Assembly: GCF_029962835.1 (NCBI RefSeq)
Contig: NC_080586.1
Location: forward strand, 69,007,001-69,071,000
DNA length: 64,000 nucleotides
Direction of reading: 5' to 3'
Source: Magnolia sinica
Taxonomy: Eukaryota > Streptophyta > Magnoliopsida > Magnoliales > Magnoliaceae
Part shown: in pieces, positions 47,101 through 58,477 of the stretch
Layout: each line of letters opens with the position of its first letter
Position numbering within the stretch: position 1 is the first letter of the stretch
The notes under the pieces: generated by a model
The model's database searches: none
What the model was told of the DNA's origin: nothing
What the model saw: only the letters and a program-made list of their open reading frames with translations
Made by a program: the position numbers and the translations under genes

Positions 47101-50100
47101 GTATAGGTTTAGGTTGGGTTATAAGTTAAGGTTTAGGAATTTGAGTTTAGGTTATAGGTTATGGGTTATACGGTTTAGGTTAGGGTTTAGGTTATAGGTT
47201 ATAGGTTTAGTTTTAAGTTAAACTTTTAGGTTTAGATTTAGGTTTTAGGTTTAGGTATAGGCTTAGGCTATAGGTTATAGGTTATATGTTTAGGTTAAAG
47301 TTTAGGGATTCGGGTTCGGGTTTAGGTTATAGGTTATAGGTTATAGGTTTAGGTTAAGGTTTAGGTTTTGGTTATGGGTTTTGGGATTTGAGAATAAGTT
47401 TAGGTTAAAAGTATAGGTTTAGGTTGGGCTATAGGTTAAGGTTTAGGTTTAGGTTATAGGTTTTGGGATTTGAGAATAGGTTTAGGTTATAAGTTTAGGT
47501 TTATGTTAAGGTTTAGGTTTAGGTTATAGGTTATAGGTTTAGGTTTAGGTTAAGGTTTGGGTTATAGGTTAAGGTTTAGGTTATAGGTTATAGGTTATAA
47601 GTATAGGTTTAAGTTTAGGTTAAGGTCTAGGTTAAGGTTATAAGTATAGGTTTTGGGATTTGAGAATAGATTTAGGTTAAGGTAATAAGTTTAGGTTAAA
47701 GTTATAAGTATAGGTTATAGGTTAAGATTAAGGTTTAGGTTTAGGTTATAAGTTTTGGGATTTGAGAATAGGTTTAGGTTAAGGTTGTAAGTTTAGGTTA
47801 AGATTATAAGTATAGGTTATAAGTTAAGGTTAAGGTCTAGGTTTAGGTTATAAGTATAAGTTTTGAGATTTGAGAATAGGTTTAGGTTAAAGTTGTAAGT
47901 ATAGGTTATAGGTTAAGGTTAAGGTTTAGGTTGAGAATAGGTTTAGGTTAAGGTTATAAGTTTAGGTTAAGGTTATAAGTATAGGTTTAAGTTATAGGTT
48001 AAGGTTTAGGTTTAGATTATAGGTATAGGTTTTGAGATTTGAGAATAGGTTTAGGTTGAGGTTGTAAGTTTAAGTTAAGGTTGTAAGTATAGGTTATAGG
48101 TTAAGGTTAAGGTTTAGGTTTCGGCTATAAGTATAGGTTTTGGGATTTGAGAATATGTTTAGGTTAAGGTTATAAGTATATGTTTAGGTTATAGGTTAAG
48201 GTTTAGGTTTAGATTATAGGTATAGGTTTGGGGATTTGAGAATAGGTTTAGGTTAAGGTTATAAGTATAGGTTATAGGTTTAGGTTAAGGTTTAAGTTTA
48301 TGTTTAGGTTATAAGTTATAAGTATAGGTTTATGTTTAGGTTAAGGTCTAAGTTTAGGTTATATGTATAGGTTTTGGGATTTGAGAATAGGTTTAGGTTT
48401 AGGTTATAGGTTATAAGTATAGGTTTATGTTTAGGTTAAGGTCTAGGTTTAGGTTATAGGCATAGGTTTTGGAATTTGAGAATAAGTTTAGGTTAAGGTT
48501 ATAAGTATAGGTTATAGGTTAAGGTTTTTAGGTTTATGAAATTGGGTTCGGGTTCGTGATTGGGTTTAGGTTTGGGTTTAGGTTTTACGTTATAGGTTAT
48601 AGGTTTAAGTTATAGGTTATACGTTTAGGTTATAGGTTAAGGTTTGGGTTATAGGTTAAGGTTTAGGTTATAGGTTATAGGTTATAAGTATAGGTTTAGG
48701 TTTAGGTTAAGGTCTCTGTTTAGGTTATAGGTATACGTTTTGGGATTTGAGAATAGGTTTAGGTTAAGGTTATAAGTTTAGGTTTAGGTTATAGGTTAAG
48801 GTTTAGGTTTAGGTTTAGGTTTTGGAATTTGAGAATAAGTTTAGGTTAAAGTTATAAGTTTAGGTTAAAGTAATAAGTATAGGTTATAGGTTTAGGTTTA
48901 GGTTATAGGTTATAAGTATAGGTTTATGTTTAGGTTATAGGTATAGGTTTTGAGATTTGAGAATAGGTTTAGGTTTAGGTTTAGGTTATAGGTTATAAGT
49001 ATAGGTTTATGTTTAGGTTAAGGTCTAGGTTTAGGTTATAGATATAGGTTTTGGGATTTGAGAATAGGTTTAGGTTTAGGTTTAGGTTATAGGTTATAGG
49101 TATAGGTTTATGTTTAGGTTAAGGTCTAGGTTTAGGTTATAGGTATATGCTTTGGGATTTGAGAATAGGTTTAGGTTAAGGTTATAAGTATAGGTTATAG
49201 GTTAAGGTTTAGGTTTGTGAAATCGGGTTAGGGTTCGGGATTAGGTTTAGGTTTGGGTTTAGGTTATAGGTTATAGGTTATAGGTTATAGGTTTAGGTTA
49301 TAGGTTAAGGTTTGGGTTATAGGTTAAGGTTTAGGTTATAGGTTATAGGTTATAAGTATAGGTTTAGGTTTAGGTTAAGGTCTAGATTTAGGTTATAGGT
49401 ATAGGTTTTGGAATTTGAGAATAGGTTTAGGTTAAGGTTATAATTATAGGTTATAGGTTAAGGTTTAGGTTTAGGGAATCAGGTTCGGGTTCAGGTTCAG
49501 GATCGGGTTTAGGTTTGGGTTTAGGATTTAGGTTATAGGTTATAGGTTAAGGTTTGGGTTATTGGTTAAGGTTTGGGTTATAGGTTATAGGTTATAAGTA
49601 TAGGTTTAGGTTTAGGTTAAGGTCTAGGTTTAGGTTATAGGTATAGGTTTTAGGATTTGAGAATAGGTTTAGGTTAAGGTTATAATTATAGGTTATAGGT
49701 TAAGGTTTAGGTTTATGAAATCGGGTTCGGGATCAGGTTCAAGATTGGGTTTAGGTTTGGGTTTAGGATTTAGGTTATAGGTTATAGGTTAAGGTTTGAG
49801 TTATAGGTTAAGGTTTAGGTTATAGGTTATAGGTTATAAGTATAGGTTTAGGTTTAGGTTAAGGTCTAGGTTTAGGTTATAGGTATAGGTTAAGGTTATA
49901 AGTATAGGTTATAGGTTAAGGTTTAGGTTTAGAAAATCAGGTTCGGGTTCAAGATCAGGTTTAGGTTTGGGTTTAGGATTTAGGTTATAGGTTATAGGTT
50001 TAGTTTATAGGTTAAGGTTTGGGTTATAGGTTAAGGTTTAGGTTATAGGTTATAGGTTATAAGTATAGGTTTAGGTTTAGGTTAAGGTCTAGGTTTAGGT

Positions 50101-50290
50101 TATAAGTATAGGTTTTGGGATTTGAGAATAGATTTAGGTTAAGTTTATAAGTTTAGGTTAAGGTTATAAGTATAGGTTATAGGTTAAGGTTATAGTTTAG
50201 GTTAAGGTTATAAGTATAGGTTATAGGTTTAGGTTAAGGTTTAGGTTATAGGTTATAGCTTTAGAGAATTGAGAATAGGTTTACGTTAGA
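44110..50290. repeat. 6.2-kb array of degenerate telomere-like repeats (TTTAGG / GGTTATA)
   Basis: The plus strand is built from ggttta, ggttata, ggttaagg and their variants, with C almost absent. In 44110-47050 these are organised in higher-order units of about 215-315 bases, each with aggaaatcgggttcggg, agggagttgagattagg and gggatttgagaatac (unit starts near 44143, 44457, 44724, 44974, 45190 and so on to 46546). From 47050 the main unit changes to one with 'ttttgggatttgagaatagg' and 'ttaaggttataagtatagg'. The true plant telomere unit TTTAGGG appears only singly. No ORF is supported. Confidence 0.88.
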
Positions 50291-50298
50291 GGTTTAGG

Positions 50299-50598
50299 TT
50301 AAGGGTGTGATCCCTGCAAATACAGATATAAACACAGCCTGTCCAAATAGGCAGGCCCCTCCAATGCTGTCCATAGGAAATGAACAGCTTCATCATTGTC
50401 ATAACAGCTGTTCCCACCTTTCAGGGACCCCCGCTCATCTAGATAACTCCGACGCATATCCGGGACTGCTCCATTAATTTCGAGCAAATACATATATAAG
50501 CACGGCCTATCCAAATAGCCAGGCCCCTTAAATGTTATCCATAGGAAATGGGCAGCTTCATCATAGTCATAACAGCGGTTCCCACCTTCTAGGGACAC
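50299..50598 (-). other. Two-copy ~170-bp repeat with an open frame, unknown
   Basis: The minus strand encodes a 99-codon open frame holding two related segments: LEGGNRCYDYDEAAHFLW and LKGGNSCYDNDEAVHFLW, each followed by a GP-YLDR-CLY motif. The segments agree at about two thirds of aligned residues. Most base differences change the residue, which argues against selection on the protein. I recognise no family. Confidence 0.35.
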
Positions 50599-50920
50599 CC
50601 CCGCTCAACATCCAGATAGCTCCGACGCCCATCCAGGTCTACTCATTTAAATAAAATGGATTATCAAGATCATTTAAATAAAATCAGGTCCAATTAACAA
50701 TCTAACCTGGAGGATTCTGTTACTATTGTTGACGGCACCTCGAACCTTGTTTAAATATAGGTTGCAATCTATGGCCCTAGGGAGTAGATTGATTAGATTA
50801 AACGGGTTGCTTCATTGCTTACTTCTTTTTCATCAACATCTGCACCTAGACATTCATTGCTTACTTCTTTTTCACTAGAAATAGTGCTTACCAAATGAAG
50901 GAAATCATACACATCTATTA
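50599..50920. other. Unclassified sequence with a small tandem duplication
   Basis: A ~40-base segment containing cattgcttacttctttttca is present twice (about 50811 and 50859). Nothing else is recognised. Confidence 0.4.
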
Positions 50921-51013
50921 CGACATCCTATGAATGCATTCTTCCTTGGCTGCCCAACATTCAATCCCATAAAGCATGGCCGGTCTTATAGCTATCCTAT
51001 AAAATTTCAGCCC
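50921..51013 (-). pseudogene. LINE reverse transcriptase fragment (C-terminal part)
   Basis: The minus strand reads GLKFYRIAIRPAMLYGIECW then AAKEECIHRMS and two stops. This is the conserved block following the RT domain in plant LINE polyproteins (YRTAIRPAMLYG-ECW-xK type). Only about 30 residues remain. Confidence 0.65.
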
Positions 51014-51158
51014 ACTATTACTGTTACAAGCAATAAGAAAGATTGTGTGTTGTGTTCACAAGATAAGGAAATGAAAAATTAAAACAGGGGTTGACTTCTC
51101 CTAATTCTTATTCATAGTAATTATAATAAGAAAGAGGAAATGAAAAATTGGCACTTAC

Positions 51159-52015
51159 CTTATCTTCGTTGAAGTGCAAGTCAAGCCAATTCCCTTTTGA
51201 AACTTTAGACAGTGTGACAATGACTCGGTTGGGCTTAACAACTGTAAGACCTGTGTTCTAGTCCATATTGTTCCGTAGGCTTCTATGGTCCTTCCGGTCG
51301 AATTTTGGCAATCCTTGACCCATATCGGACGTTTACGCGCGATCCTAAGCTGGGTCCCACATACCAATGTCGGCTCGATTCGAAATTTATACCTTAGCGA
51401 CCGCGCCGTCGTCGCGGTTCCAACGCCGTGACTCGCGCACCAAACCGATACCCAGGCCAGGAGATGTGGGCCTGCATTCATTTCGAAGAAACGTCACGCG
51501 TTGCGAATATTGAGGGAATCTGTACGATATGTCTCATCAATCAATGTCAAGTACAAGCCATACCCCAAGTACAACAACCCATCCCTACCTTTTCAAAAGT
51601 CAACTCTTTCTCTCCCCTTACCATTCCTCTTTTTCTCCATTTTCAACCACAACCATACCTCCCATCACCCTTTCCTTACAACCACCACATCACCCCATCC
51701 CTTAAGCCACTACTTCTTTTTCTCTCTCTCATTTCATCTCTTCACTTCCCAAGCAACACACTATCCCACGTCCAAACATTTTCTCCTAAGCCAAGTGTGG
51801 CCCACCCTCTTATCCCTCATGCCCACCATCAAAACTCCATCAACCTCCATCAAAAGGCAAGCTAAGGAGCATAGGAGCCTAAGGGAACAAGGAGGAGGCC
51901 TAGAGGTGGGTGATCCTCCGTTAATTTTAATTTTTAAGGGCCCACTTATTGTAGGACCCATTTGATGTATGTGTTGTATCCATGAGGGGCCCATAGTGGT
52001 GGGGTCCCTCTATCA

Positions 52016-52062
<47 letters not shown>

Positions 52063-55000
52063 AGTGGTGATGATAATGAAGGGGTGAGTGTGGCCCACCA
52101 TGAATCACATATTTCATGTGGGACCCATCGGATGAATGTGTTGGATCTATGCCATCCAGCCCATTAGCGGGCCCGGATGGAAGGAAAACATAAATATCAG
52201 GTGGTCCAAACAGGTGGGCCACGTGCATGTGGGACCCACCATGATGTCCCTATTTATCTATGCCATCCAGCGTCTCTGGATGCTAGACGTGATAAGGGCG
52301 GCCAACATGGAGTGCATGTACTGACATGGGAGTGTACTAACGAGCTAACCAAAAAAAAAAGAGAAGGAAATGGTGGGCCGCTCATGCAGGCCCCACCTTG
52401 ATGCATATACTTAATCCAAGCCGACCATCCTTTTCCTCGGATCATTTTAGGCGTTGAGCCGAAAAATGGACCTAATCTGATTTTCCTAGTGGGCCATAGC
52501 ATAGAGAATAATACTTTTACCATTGAAATACACTCTGAGATTTTCTGTACACCAAAACCCATCGAATATTGGGCTTGATGGGTTTGTATCGAGCTATAGA
52601 GACCAATGGACGGGGCGGATTTCCCTGATGCGGGCCCTACCACAGAAAAACTGCAGAAAAATCAATTTTTTTTTAAAAAATAAAAATATATACAGCATCA
52701 ACGCTGTTGCTGTCAGCGTCCGCTGCTTTTGGGATGGCGCTCGTCAGTGGGCCCCATCTTAGGCCCCACCATGATGTGAATTGAACATCAATACCGTCCA
52801 TTTGGTGGACCCCCTCCTAGCTATGGGCCACCCAAAATATTAGCCGTATACGTGACTTTGGTGGCCCACACTACAAGAAACAGTGAGGTGTGTGTGATGA
52901 TGGTTGGAGTCTAACAGTGAAGTGTGGATGGTTGGTGGGGTGTGTACTGACGATGGGTGGTGGCTAACTGTGAAGTGTGGCTGACGATGAAGTGTGAATT
53001 GGCAGATGGGTCCGTGGGACCCATCCACACCGTCCATCCATTTTGAGGGGCCACACCAGGATGCATGTGTTGCCAGCCCCTGGACGGTGGGCCCCAGGTC
53101 TGCATTACCCTATCAACAGTTTGGGTGGAAAATAGACATTACGGTGGGCCCCGGGTCTAAGTGACCTTAACAACAGGTTGGGTGCAAATAAATGTTATGG
53201 TGGGTCAGGGTCTAAGTGACCTCATCAACTGGTTGGGTGCAAATAAACATTACAGTGGGCCCCATGTCTGTGTGACCCTGTCAACAGATTGGGCGAAAAA
53301 TAAACATTATGGTGGGCCCCACATGGGACCCACTGATGTATGTGTGTGCTCCACACCTTCCATCAGTGTGGTCCCCACCATGAGGTATGTGTATTATCTA
53401 TGCTATCCATCCCTATCGGACCCACCATGATGCATGAGTTTCATCCAAACCATCCAACCATTTTTTTTTTAAAAATAAAATATAATAATAATAATAATTT
53501 TAAGGCTTGAGACAAAAATAAGACAGATTTATTTATCAAGTGGACCACACTGTATAGTGAGGATTGAATGCCTACCATTGGCATCCTTTGGGACCTTATG
53601 ATCAGATTGGATGGGAAATAAACGTTATGGCGGGCCTTGGGAATTTTAATAGTGGAAATTATTATCACCATTTATATTTGAGTGTGGCCCATTTGAAATA
53701 CGTTTGGCCCATGTGGTGTGGCCCACTTGCCATATGAGGGTCCATTGTGACGTATTCAAGGCCCACTGGTGCGACCCACTTGACAAATATAAGGCCCCTG
53801 TGATTAGGCCCATCATGATGTAGTTGTGGCCCATCCATTGGGGCCCATCTTGATATATACAAAACCCATGTAGATGAGGCCATTTGATGTATTAGAGGCC
53901 CATGGGTCGAGGCCCAATAGGACGTACATGAGGCCCATTGTAGTGTGATTCCACCATGGTATATGTGTTGACCTTTATAGCGGGCTATGCCTTGGGAGTA
54001 ATGATGGTTTGATGTCCACATTGTAAGGATGATGTTGTTTAAATGTCTGCATTGTCACTCTCCCTAGGGCCCATTGTTAGGCCCATACTAGTAGTGTAGG
54101 CCGCCTAGGCCCATCTTCATTATGAACAGAGCTCATCACTGTATAACATGATTCATGATCATACGCATCATATGTATGCTTGATATGAGGAGTGACTAAT
54201 CATAGCATATGCTTCTGGGCAGATTGTTTATGAGCTCCCTGATAGGCTGAGTTGCCCCACACGAGCGCTCGGTATGCATAGGATTGTTGCATGTCTGATA
54301 CTATGATTCATGCACTTGCATTTGTGTGATTGTGATTATTGTATGCCCTACCGACATCAGGGCCATAGCCTCCACAGACACATCGTGGGTGGCTGGATTG
54401 AATACCAAAAATATTGTTACTAAGCATCGGGGGGTCATAGATGTCCCTGGGTGAAAATTTCTAAACCCGATAGTACCAGAGAATGACTCCAACGTTGAGA
54501 TCGAGTGGTTATATGAGCGCACGAGGGCCAAATACCAGGAGGCCGCGTCTTCCACTGTGTCGTGGTAGGTTGGAAAGGGGTATGGCCTTACTCGCCCGAG
54601 AGTATGGGGCAATACTAGGCTGAGTTTGACCAGCTTGTGAATGGGTCCGCTATCGACGTGCCGGATAGGTATTGGCAGACTATTGGCCAGGCGGATAGTG
54701 AGGTTTCTTACGCTCACTTGGACTGTACGGCTAGGAGAGCGGCAGTGCCATTTGGAGTGTACTGAACCCCGGTGATTATCCAGAATGAGAACTGTACTGA
54801 TATATGATGAGGATTGGTATGCTTGAGTTGCATCTCGCATTCCATGGCCATGTTATGGCCGATAGCACTCATATCTTGCACCACACAGCCTTGGTACGGC
54901 CGATTGCATTCATGTACTCATCACCATGATTCGGCATTACTCTGACCGTACATTCTGAGAACGCTTATATTGCGCACACACTTACACCACCCTCTAAGCT

Positions 55001-55392
55001 TTCTATAAGCTTATGCACGATCGATGCATGCAGGTGACGCCAAGACGCAGCTATAGCCTCGTCAGAGTTGGAGTGTGCAGCCGAGCTTCTGGAGTTTTTG
55101 GTTATTTTCATTATATTGTATTTTCCTTTCATACACCTTGTACTTAAAAGTTTTTTATCATAGTAGATTTTGTGATGGTGTTCTTGTGGTTATTGTTCGT
55201 GGGTTATGCTTATGGTTATGCTTATACTGAATCAAAATCATATTTGAAATCCTCCTTGTAGGATCCCAGGATCAGAACCTGTTGTATAGGCGGGAGTCGA
55301 GAATGGGGTACTACGGAGGCTGTCGGCGCCGGATTCAGCAATCGGGAATTTTGTGAGCCCGATTTTCGAGTTTGGGGTGTGACAACAACCAT
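51159..55392 (-). pseudogene. Calcyclin-binding protein-like exon, split by a solo LTR
   Basis: If the LTR at 51243-55384 and one copy of its acaac duplication are removed, the minus strand has an acceptor (ttcttttttag), an exon reading MVVKPNRVIVTLSKVSKGNW then LDLHFNEDK, and a GTAAGT donor. The exon corresponds to 55392-55390 plus 51242-51159, 87 bases. This matches the CS/SGS-domain junction of plant calcyclin-binding proteins (CacyBP/SIP), where KP-RVVVTL and KASKGNWLDLHFKEDK are conserved. No other exon of that gene was found nearby, so this is a fragment. Confidence 0.6.
51243..55384 (+). mobile_element. Solo LTR of the Ty3 family, 4,142 bp, TSD acaac
   Basis: It starts TGTAAGACCTGTGTTC and ends TTTGGGGTGTGACA. 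acaac occurs on both sides (51238-51242 and 55385-55389). It has the same family and ends as the copies at 20375 and 25827 but opposite orientation. A (CT)n tract is at 52018-52057. A conserved CTATAAGCTTATGCACGAT block near 55005 could hold the LTR TATA box (inference). No second LTR or interior is present. Confidence 0.87.
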
Positions 55393-55513
55393 CTAAAAAA
55401 GAAATAGATAATGACTAGACAATAGATAGTTTTCAATGTACCTAAAAAAGAAATAGATAATGACCAGACAATGTTCTATCAAGTATGAACCACAATGCCA
55501 GAAACCCACTTAC

Positions 55514-55605
55514 CTGTACTCGAGGATTTTGGAAATCATTCATAGCTGAGGCTAATGCATGCAACACCTGTTGATGATACTAAACTTGAAGATTTGGCCC
55601 CGAAT
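55514..55605 (-). pseudogene. Importin-5-like exon with in-frame stop
   Basis: On the minus strand an acceptor (ttgtctacag) at 55606 opens an exon ending in CGAGTACAG|GTAAGT at 55514. It translates DSGPNLQV-stop-YHQQVL then HALASAMNDFQNPRVQ. This corresponds to the HEAT-repeat region of plant importin-5 (KPNB3/IMB3 type), with QVLPALAxAMDDFQNPRVQ as the conserved form. TAG replaces what is probably a CAG codon, so the fragment is dead. The gene normally has many exons; only this one is visible. Confidence 0.7.
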
Positions 55606-56199
55606 CTGTAGACAATTGCCCATTTGCATTAATAGTAACCTAGAGCACATGGGGGTGGGGATCTTGGAACGAGTTCAAAACCATACATGCTAAAGTAAAC
55701 TATCAACTATCAAGTATTTGCTATAACTAAATCCAATGGTATAAAAAAAAAAAAAAAAAAAACTCACGGATGTAGTATATGATGTATAGCAACAAAGTGT
55801 ATGATGTCATTTATTCCTAAAAATACAGTTTTATTATCCAATCTTGTGTCGCCACAATATGTAATTTTTTATTCAGTTAAAGAATTGTTCAGCATAGTGT
55901 CATCATGAAGAAAAAATGTAAAGCAAGCAAGGTGGAGTTCCTAATGTTCTGAGAACTGAAGCTCGAGGTTACAACTTCTTACTTTGAAATTAAGCTCGAA
56001 TAGGAAAGCACCAAAAAGACAACAGATTATTAAGGGAATAAAATACAAATTCTCTTTAATGGGAACACAGCCTGAAACAAAAATGGCGAAGTTAAATTAA
56101 GAACCTGAAACTTGAAAGGTTTTGCTGCATTTTCTAGTCTCAGGTTTTGATCATCAAAATCTAAAGAAAGAAAAAGGAAATGGAATTCCATGAAATGGT
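55606..56199. other. AT-rich sequence within the gene-fragment region
   Basis: A poly-A tract lies at 55743-55761. No exon was recognised. The open frame at 56030-56251 (minus) overlaps the pyruvate-kinase-like exon in another frame. Confidence 0.35.
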
Positions 56200-56258
56200 A
56201 GACAAGTAACCACTGCAGACTTTCCGACCATGTTACACTTGTAAACAACAACCTTCTG
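56200..56258 (-). pseudogene. Possible pyruvate kinase exon fragment
   Basis: The minus strand reads QKVVVYKCNMVGKSAVVT, with an acceptor-like ttttcag overlapping the first codon. It resembles the QKMMIYKCNLVGKPVVTATQ segment of pyruvate kinase, with one extra residue before VVT and divergence afterwards. The preceding frame (DLDQVELTYLTTK, ERKGHIVILVLT) is not recognised. The short match makes this tentative. Confidence 0.4.
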
Positions 56259-56259
56259 A

Positions 56260-57480
56260 AAAATCCAAAATCCTGTCAAAACAAGGATGACAATGTGACC
56301 CTTCCTCTCGATCTTGGTCGTCAGATAAGTGAGTTCCACTTGGTCTAAATCATATGTACCCATACACCTTAACCAAATGATGATAAATAAAATCAATTTT
56401 CAAGGATACTCATACAAGTAAGCTAAAGAAGAATGAACATACTTTAAAATTTTACAATCTTCTTGGTAAGGAATTATTCAAAAAAAATAAGAAAAATAAA
56501 AAATCGAATCCCAACCACAACCACACCCGCAATTTTTAAAAAAAGAAAGAAAAATAAGAAATCCAATCCCTGATTTTTTGGTTCTTTTCACACTGTCCTC
56601 TATGTCAAACCCATGTGGGGCGAATGTTAGACATACTCAACTCAATGAAGTCTGTCAAGCAGATGAAGAGCTCCACAACATGAAGCATTTTATGTACCTA
56701 ACTAACAAGCAACAAGTAAACAACCCCATCAAAATAGGAATGTTGTTTTACAATATGGAATTTTTATCCAAACAATCCAAATGAAAATTAGCAGAAGTTT
56801 CGAAACTGAAATTGACAAATCAGATATAGATCTTATACATGGAGAATCATCAACAACAAAATAGCTAGTGGGAAGATGATGGGCCAGCTCACAGTAATTT
56901 CAACAAACACAATCAATGTAGGTATTTATTAAGAATCCGATTTCAGCCATTTTTCATATTGACTTTTCAGTAATATTACAAGTGATCAATTAAACAAAGG
57001 GGAAGTCTAGGCTAAAAGGATTTGATAGCCAATTAAGGCATCTACGGTAGGAGATTTACTTACATTTGCACCTACATTGAATATATTCGAGTAATGTAAA
57101 AGATTCTCAAACCATTAGATCCATCAGATCTCAAACCCACAAGACAAATAGGACAACTGATTATTCTTAAATGCAAATGAAGGGCCCAAGATCCATAAAT
57201 TAAATCCTTAAACCAGGCAACATGCCACTACATTGGCAACGACAAAAAATTCCAGGAATGCTTCAAAGCAATGAAGTATTAAAACTAAGCAAAAAAATCA
57301 TGAATCAAGTCAAAATGAAATCAAATGGAAAAAATAAAACAATCATATGTGATGCACTGAAATTGCAAATGGCTTAGCATTTATGGCCAAATTGCACATC
57401 CATGACTATAAGCATTTGTTGAATCAAGAAAACCAAAAGCATTTTTAATAGGCTCACTTTTCCACCGAGCAATAGGAGTT
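56260..57480. other. AT-rich sequence within the gene-fragment region
   Basis: No convincing exon was found on either strand. An open frame at 56578-56784 (plus) lacks recognisable motifs. Confidence 0.35.
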
Positions 57481-57482
57481 AT

Positions 57483-57640
57483 TCAGTACACTTGCTGAAT
57501 ATAATGATCGAAACAAGTGCGATCCAATCGATCAAATTCCTCTTAGGAATTTCATCGAACACCCCATGTGCACACCCAATCACTTGGCATTTTGCATAAA
57601 AATTTAATAGCCCGGTCTGCACAAACGGGGCTCATGAGAT
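57483..57640 (-). pseudogene. Pentatricopeptide repeat (PPR) gene fragment
   Basis: The minus strand reads QTGLLNFYAKCQVIGCAH then GVFDEIPKRNLIDWIALVS and FSKCTE-stop. This is typical of PLS-type PPR proteins (xxGLVNFYAKCGxxxxARxVFDExPxRNxVxWTALISGYSKC). The expected next repeat is missing, and stops occur upstream in frame (57650-57680), so it is a relic of roughly 45 residues. Confidence 0.65.
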
Positions 57641-57799
57641 AATACAGCAACATGTTCTGCAGCGGCCAGCTTTCTATCCTGGCATAGGAATCTGATTCCT
57701 GATTAGATCCATCAATTCCTTAAGGAAAAGAAAAAAAAAATCAATTTCAAATACCTATACATGCAACTAGAAACTATCCGACAATATACCTGGGAACAA

Positions 57800-57945
57800 A
57801 AGCATGCTAACCCCAAAAAGGGTTTCAACAATGCAAATCCCTAAAAAGGGATTCAACAATGCAAATCCCTATTTCAGGATTCGACAATGCAAATCCCAAA
57901 TTCAGGATTCGACAATGCAAATCCCTAATCAGGTATTCTAAATTG
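57800..57945. repeat. 33-bp tandem repeat, about four units
   Basis: Units of 'ttcaacaatgcaaatcccta' plus 'aaaagggat' or 'tttcaggat' follow each other at 57826, 57859, 57892 and so on. Downstream (57955-58085) caacaacaacagcaagaattg words are also repeated. Confidence 0.8.
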
Positions 57946-58249
57946 CAGAAAGCAACAGCAAGAATTTTGAGATTCTCCACTTCTAAATCCAGCAACAACA
58001 ACAACAAGAATTGTAAAAATGTAACAGCAATGTAAGAATTGTAACAACAGCAACAACAACAGCAAGAATTGTAAAAATGCAAACCCACTTCCAAATCAAG
58101 TAAAAACTAATGCCCTTAACCTCAAACTCTCCAATGCCAAATCAAGCAACAGCAACACCATCCTCTTCTTCTTCGTGGCCGGAACCAGGTCCTGCTGAGA
58201 TTGCGCGGCAGCCGTCGTTGGAAGGAGGGCGACGCACGGCCTCCGGGCT

Positions 58250-58309
58250 AGGGGTGTCTGGGACCGGGACGGCGAGAGAGAAGGGCTAGGGGTGTCCGGG
58301 ACCGGGACG

Positions 58310-58362
<53 letters not shown>

Positions 58363-58450
58363 GAGGGAGGGCAGCGAGAAAGGGTAGAGAGCAGGGGTGA
58401 GAGAGAGAGAGAGGGACGGGTTCGGGATTGGGTGCGGCTCTGTTTTGAGC
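58250..58450 (-). promoter_or_regulatory. CT-rich 5' leader-like region of the fragment train
   Basis: The minus strand has long (CT)n tracts (58357-58311 and around 58398-58414), like plant 5' leaders. A ~45-base GC-rich segment (ggtgtcygggaccgggacgg) is tandemly duplicated at 58252-58312. It is oriented so that the PPR, kinase, importin and CacyBP fragments lie downstream. Whether it still drives transcription is unknown. Confidence 0.4.
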
Positions 58451-58477
58451 GCACGCCCAATTTTGGGCAGGACATGT

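Noticed and set aside
44110-50290. True telomere or chromosome end
   Set aside because: The canonical TTTAGGG unit is never tandem, the array is interrupted by cgggttcggg markers, and ordinary sequence lies on both sides.
55385-58450. An intact importin-5, PPR or pyruvate kinase gene
   Set aside because: Only one short exon-sized piece of each is visible, with an in-frame stop in the importin piece and stops around the PPR piece.
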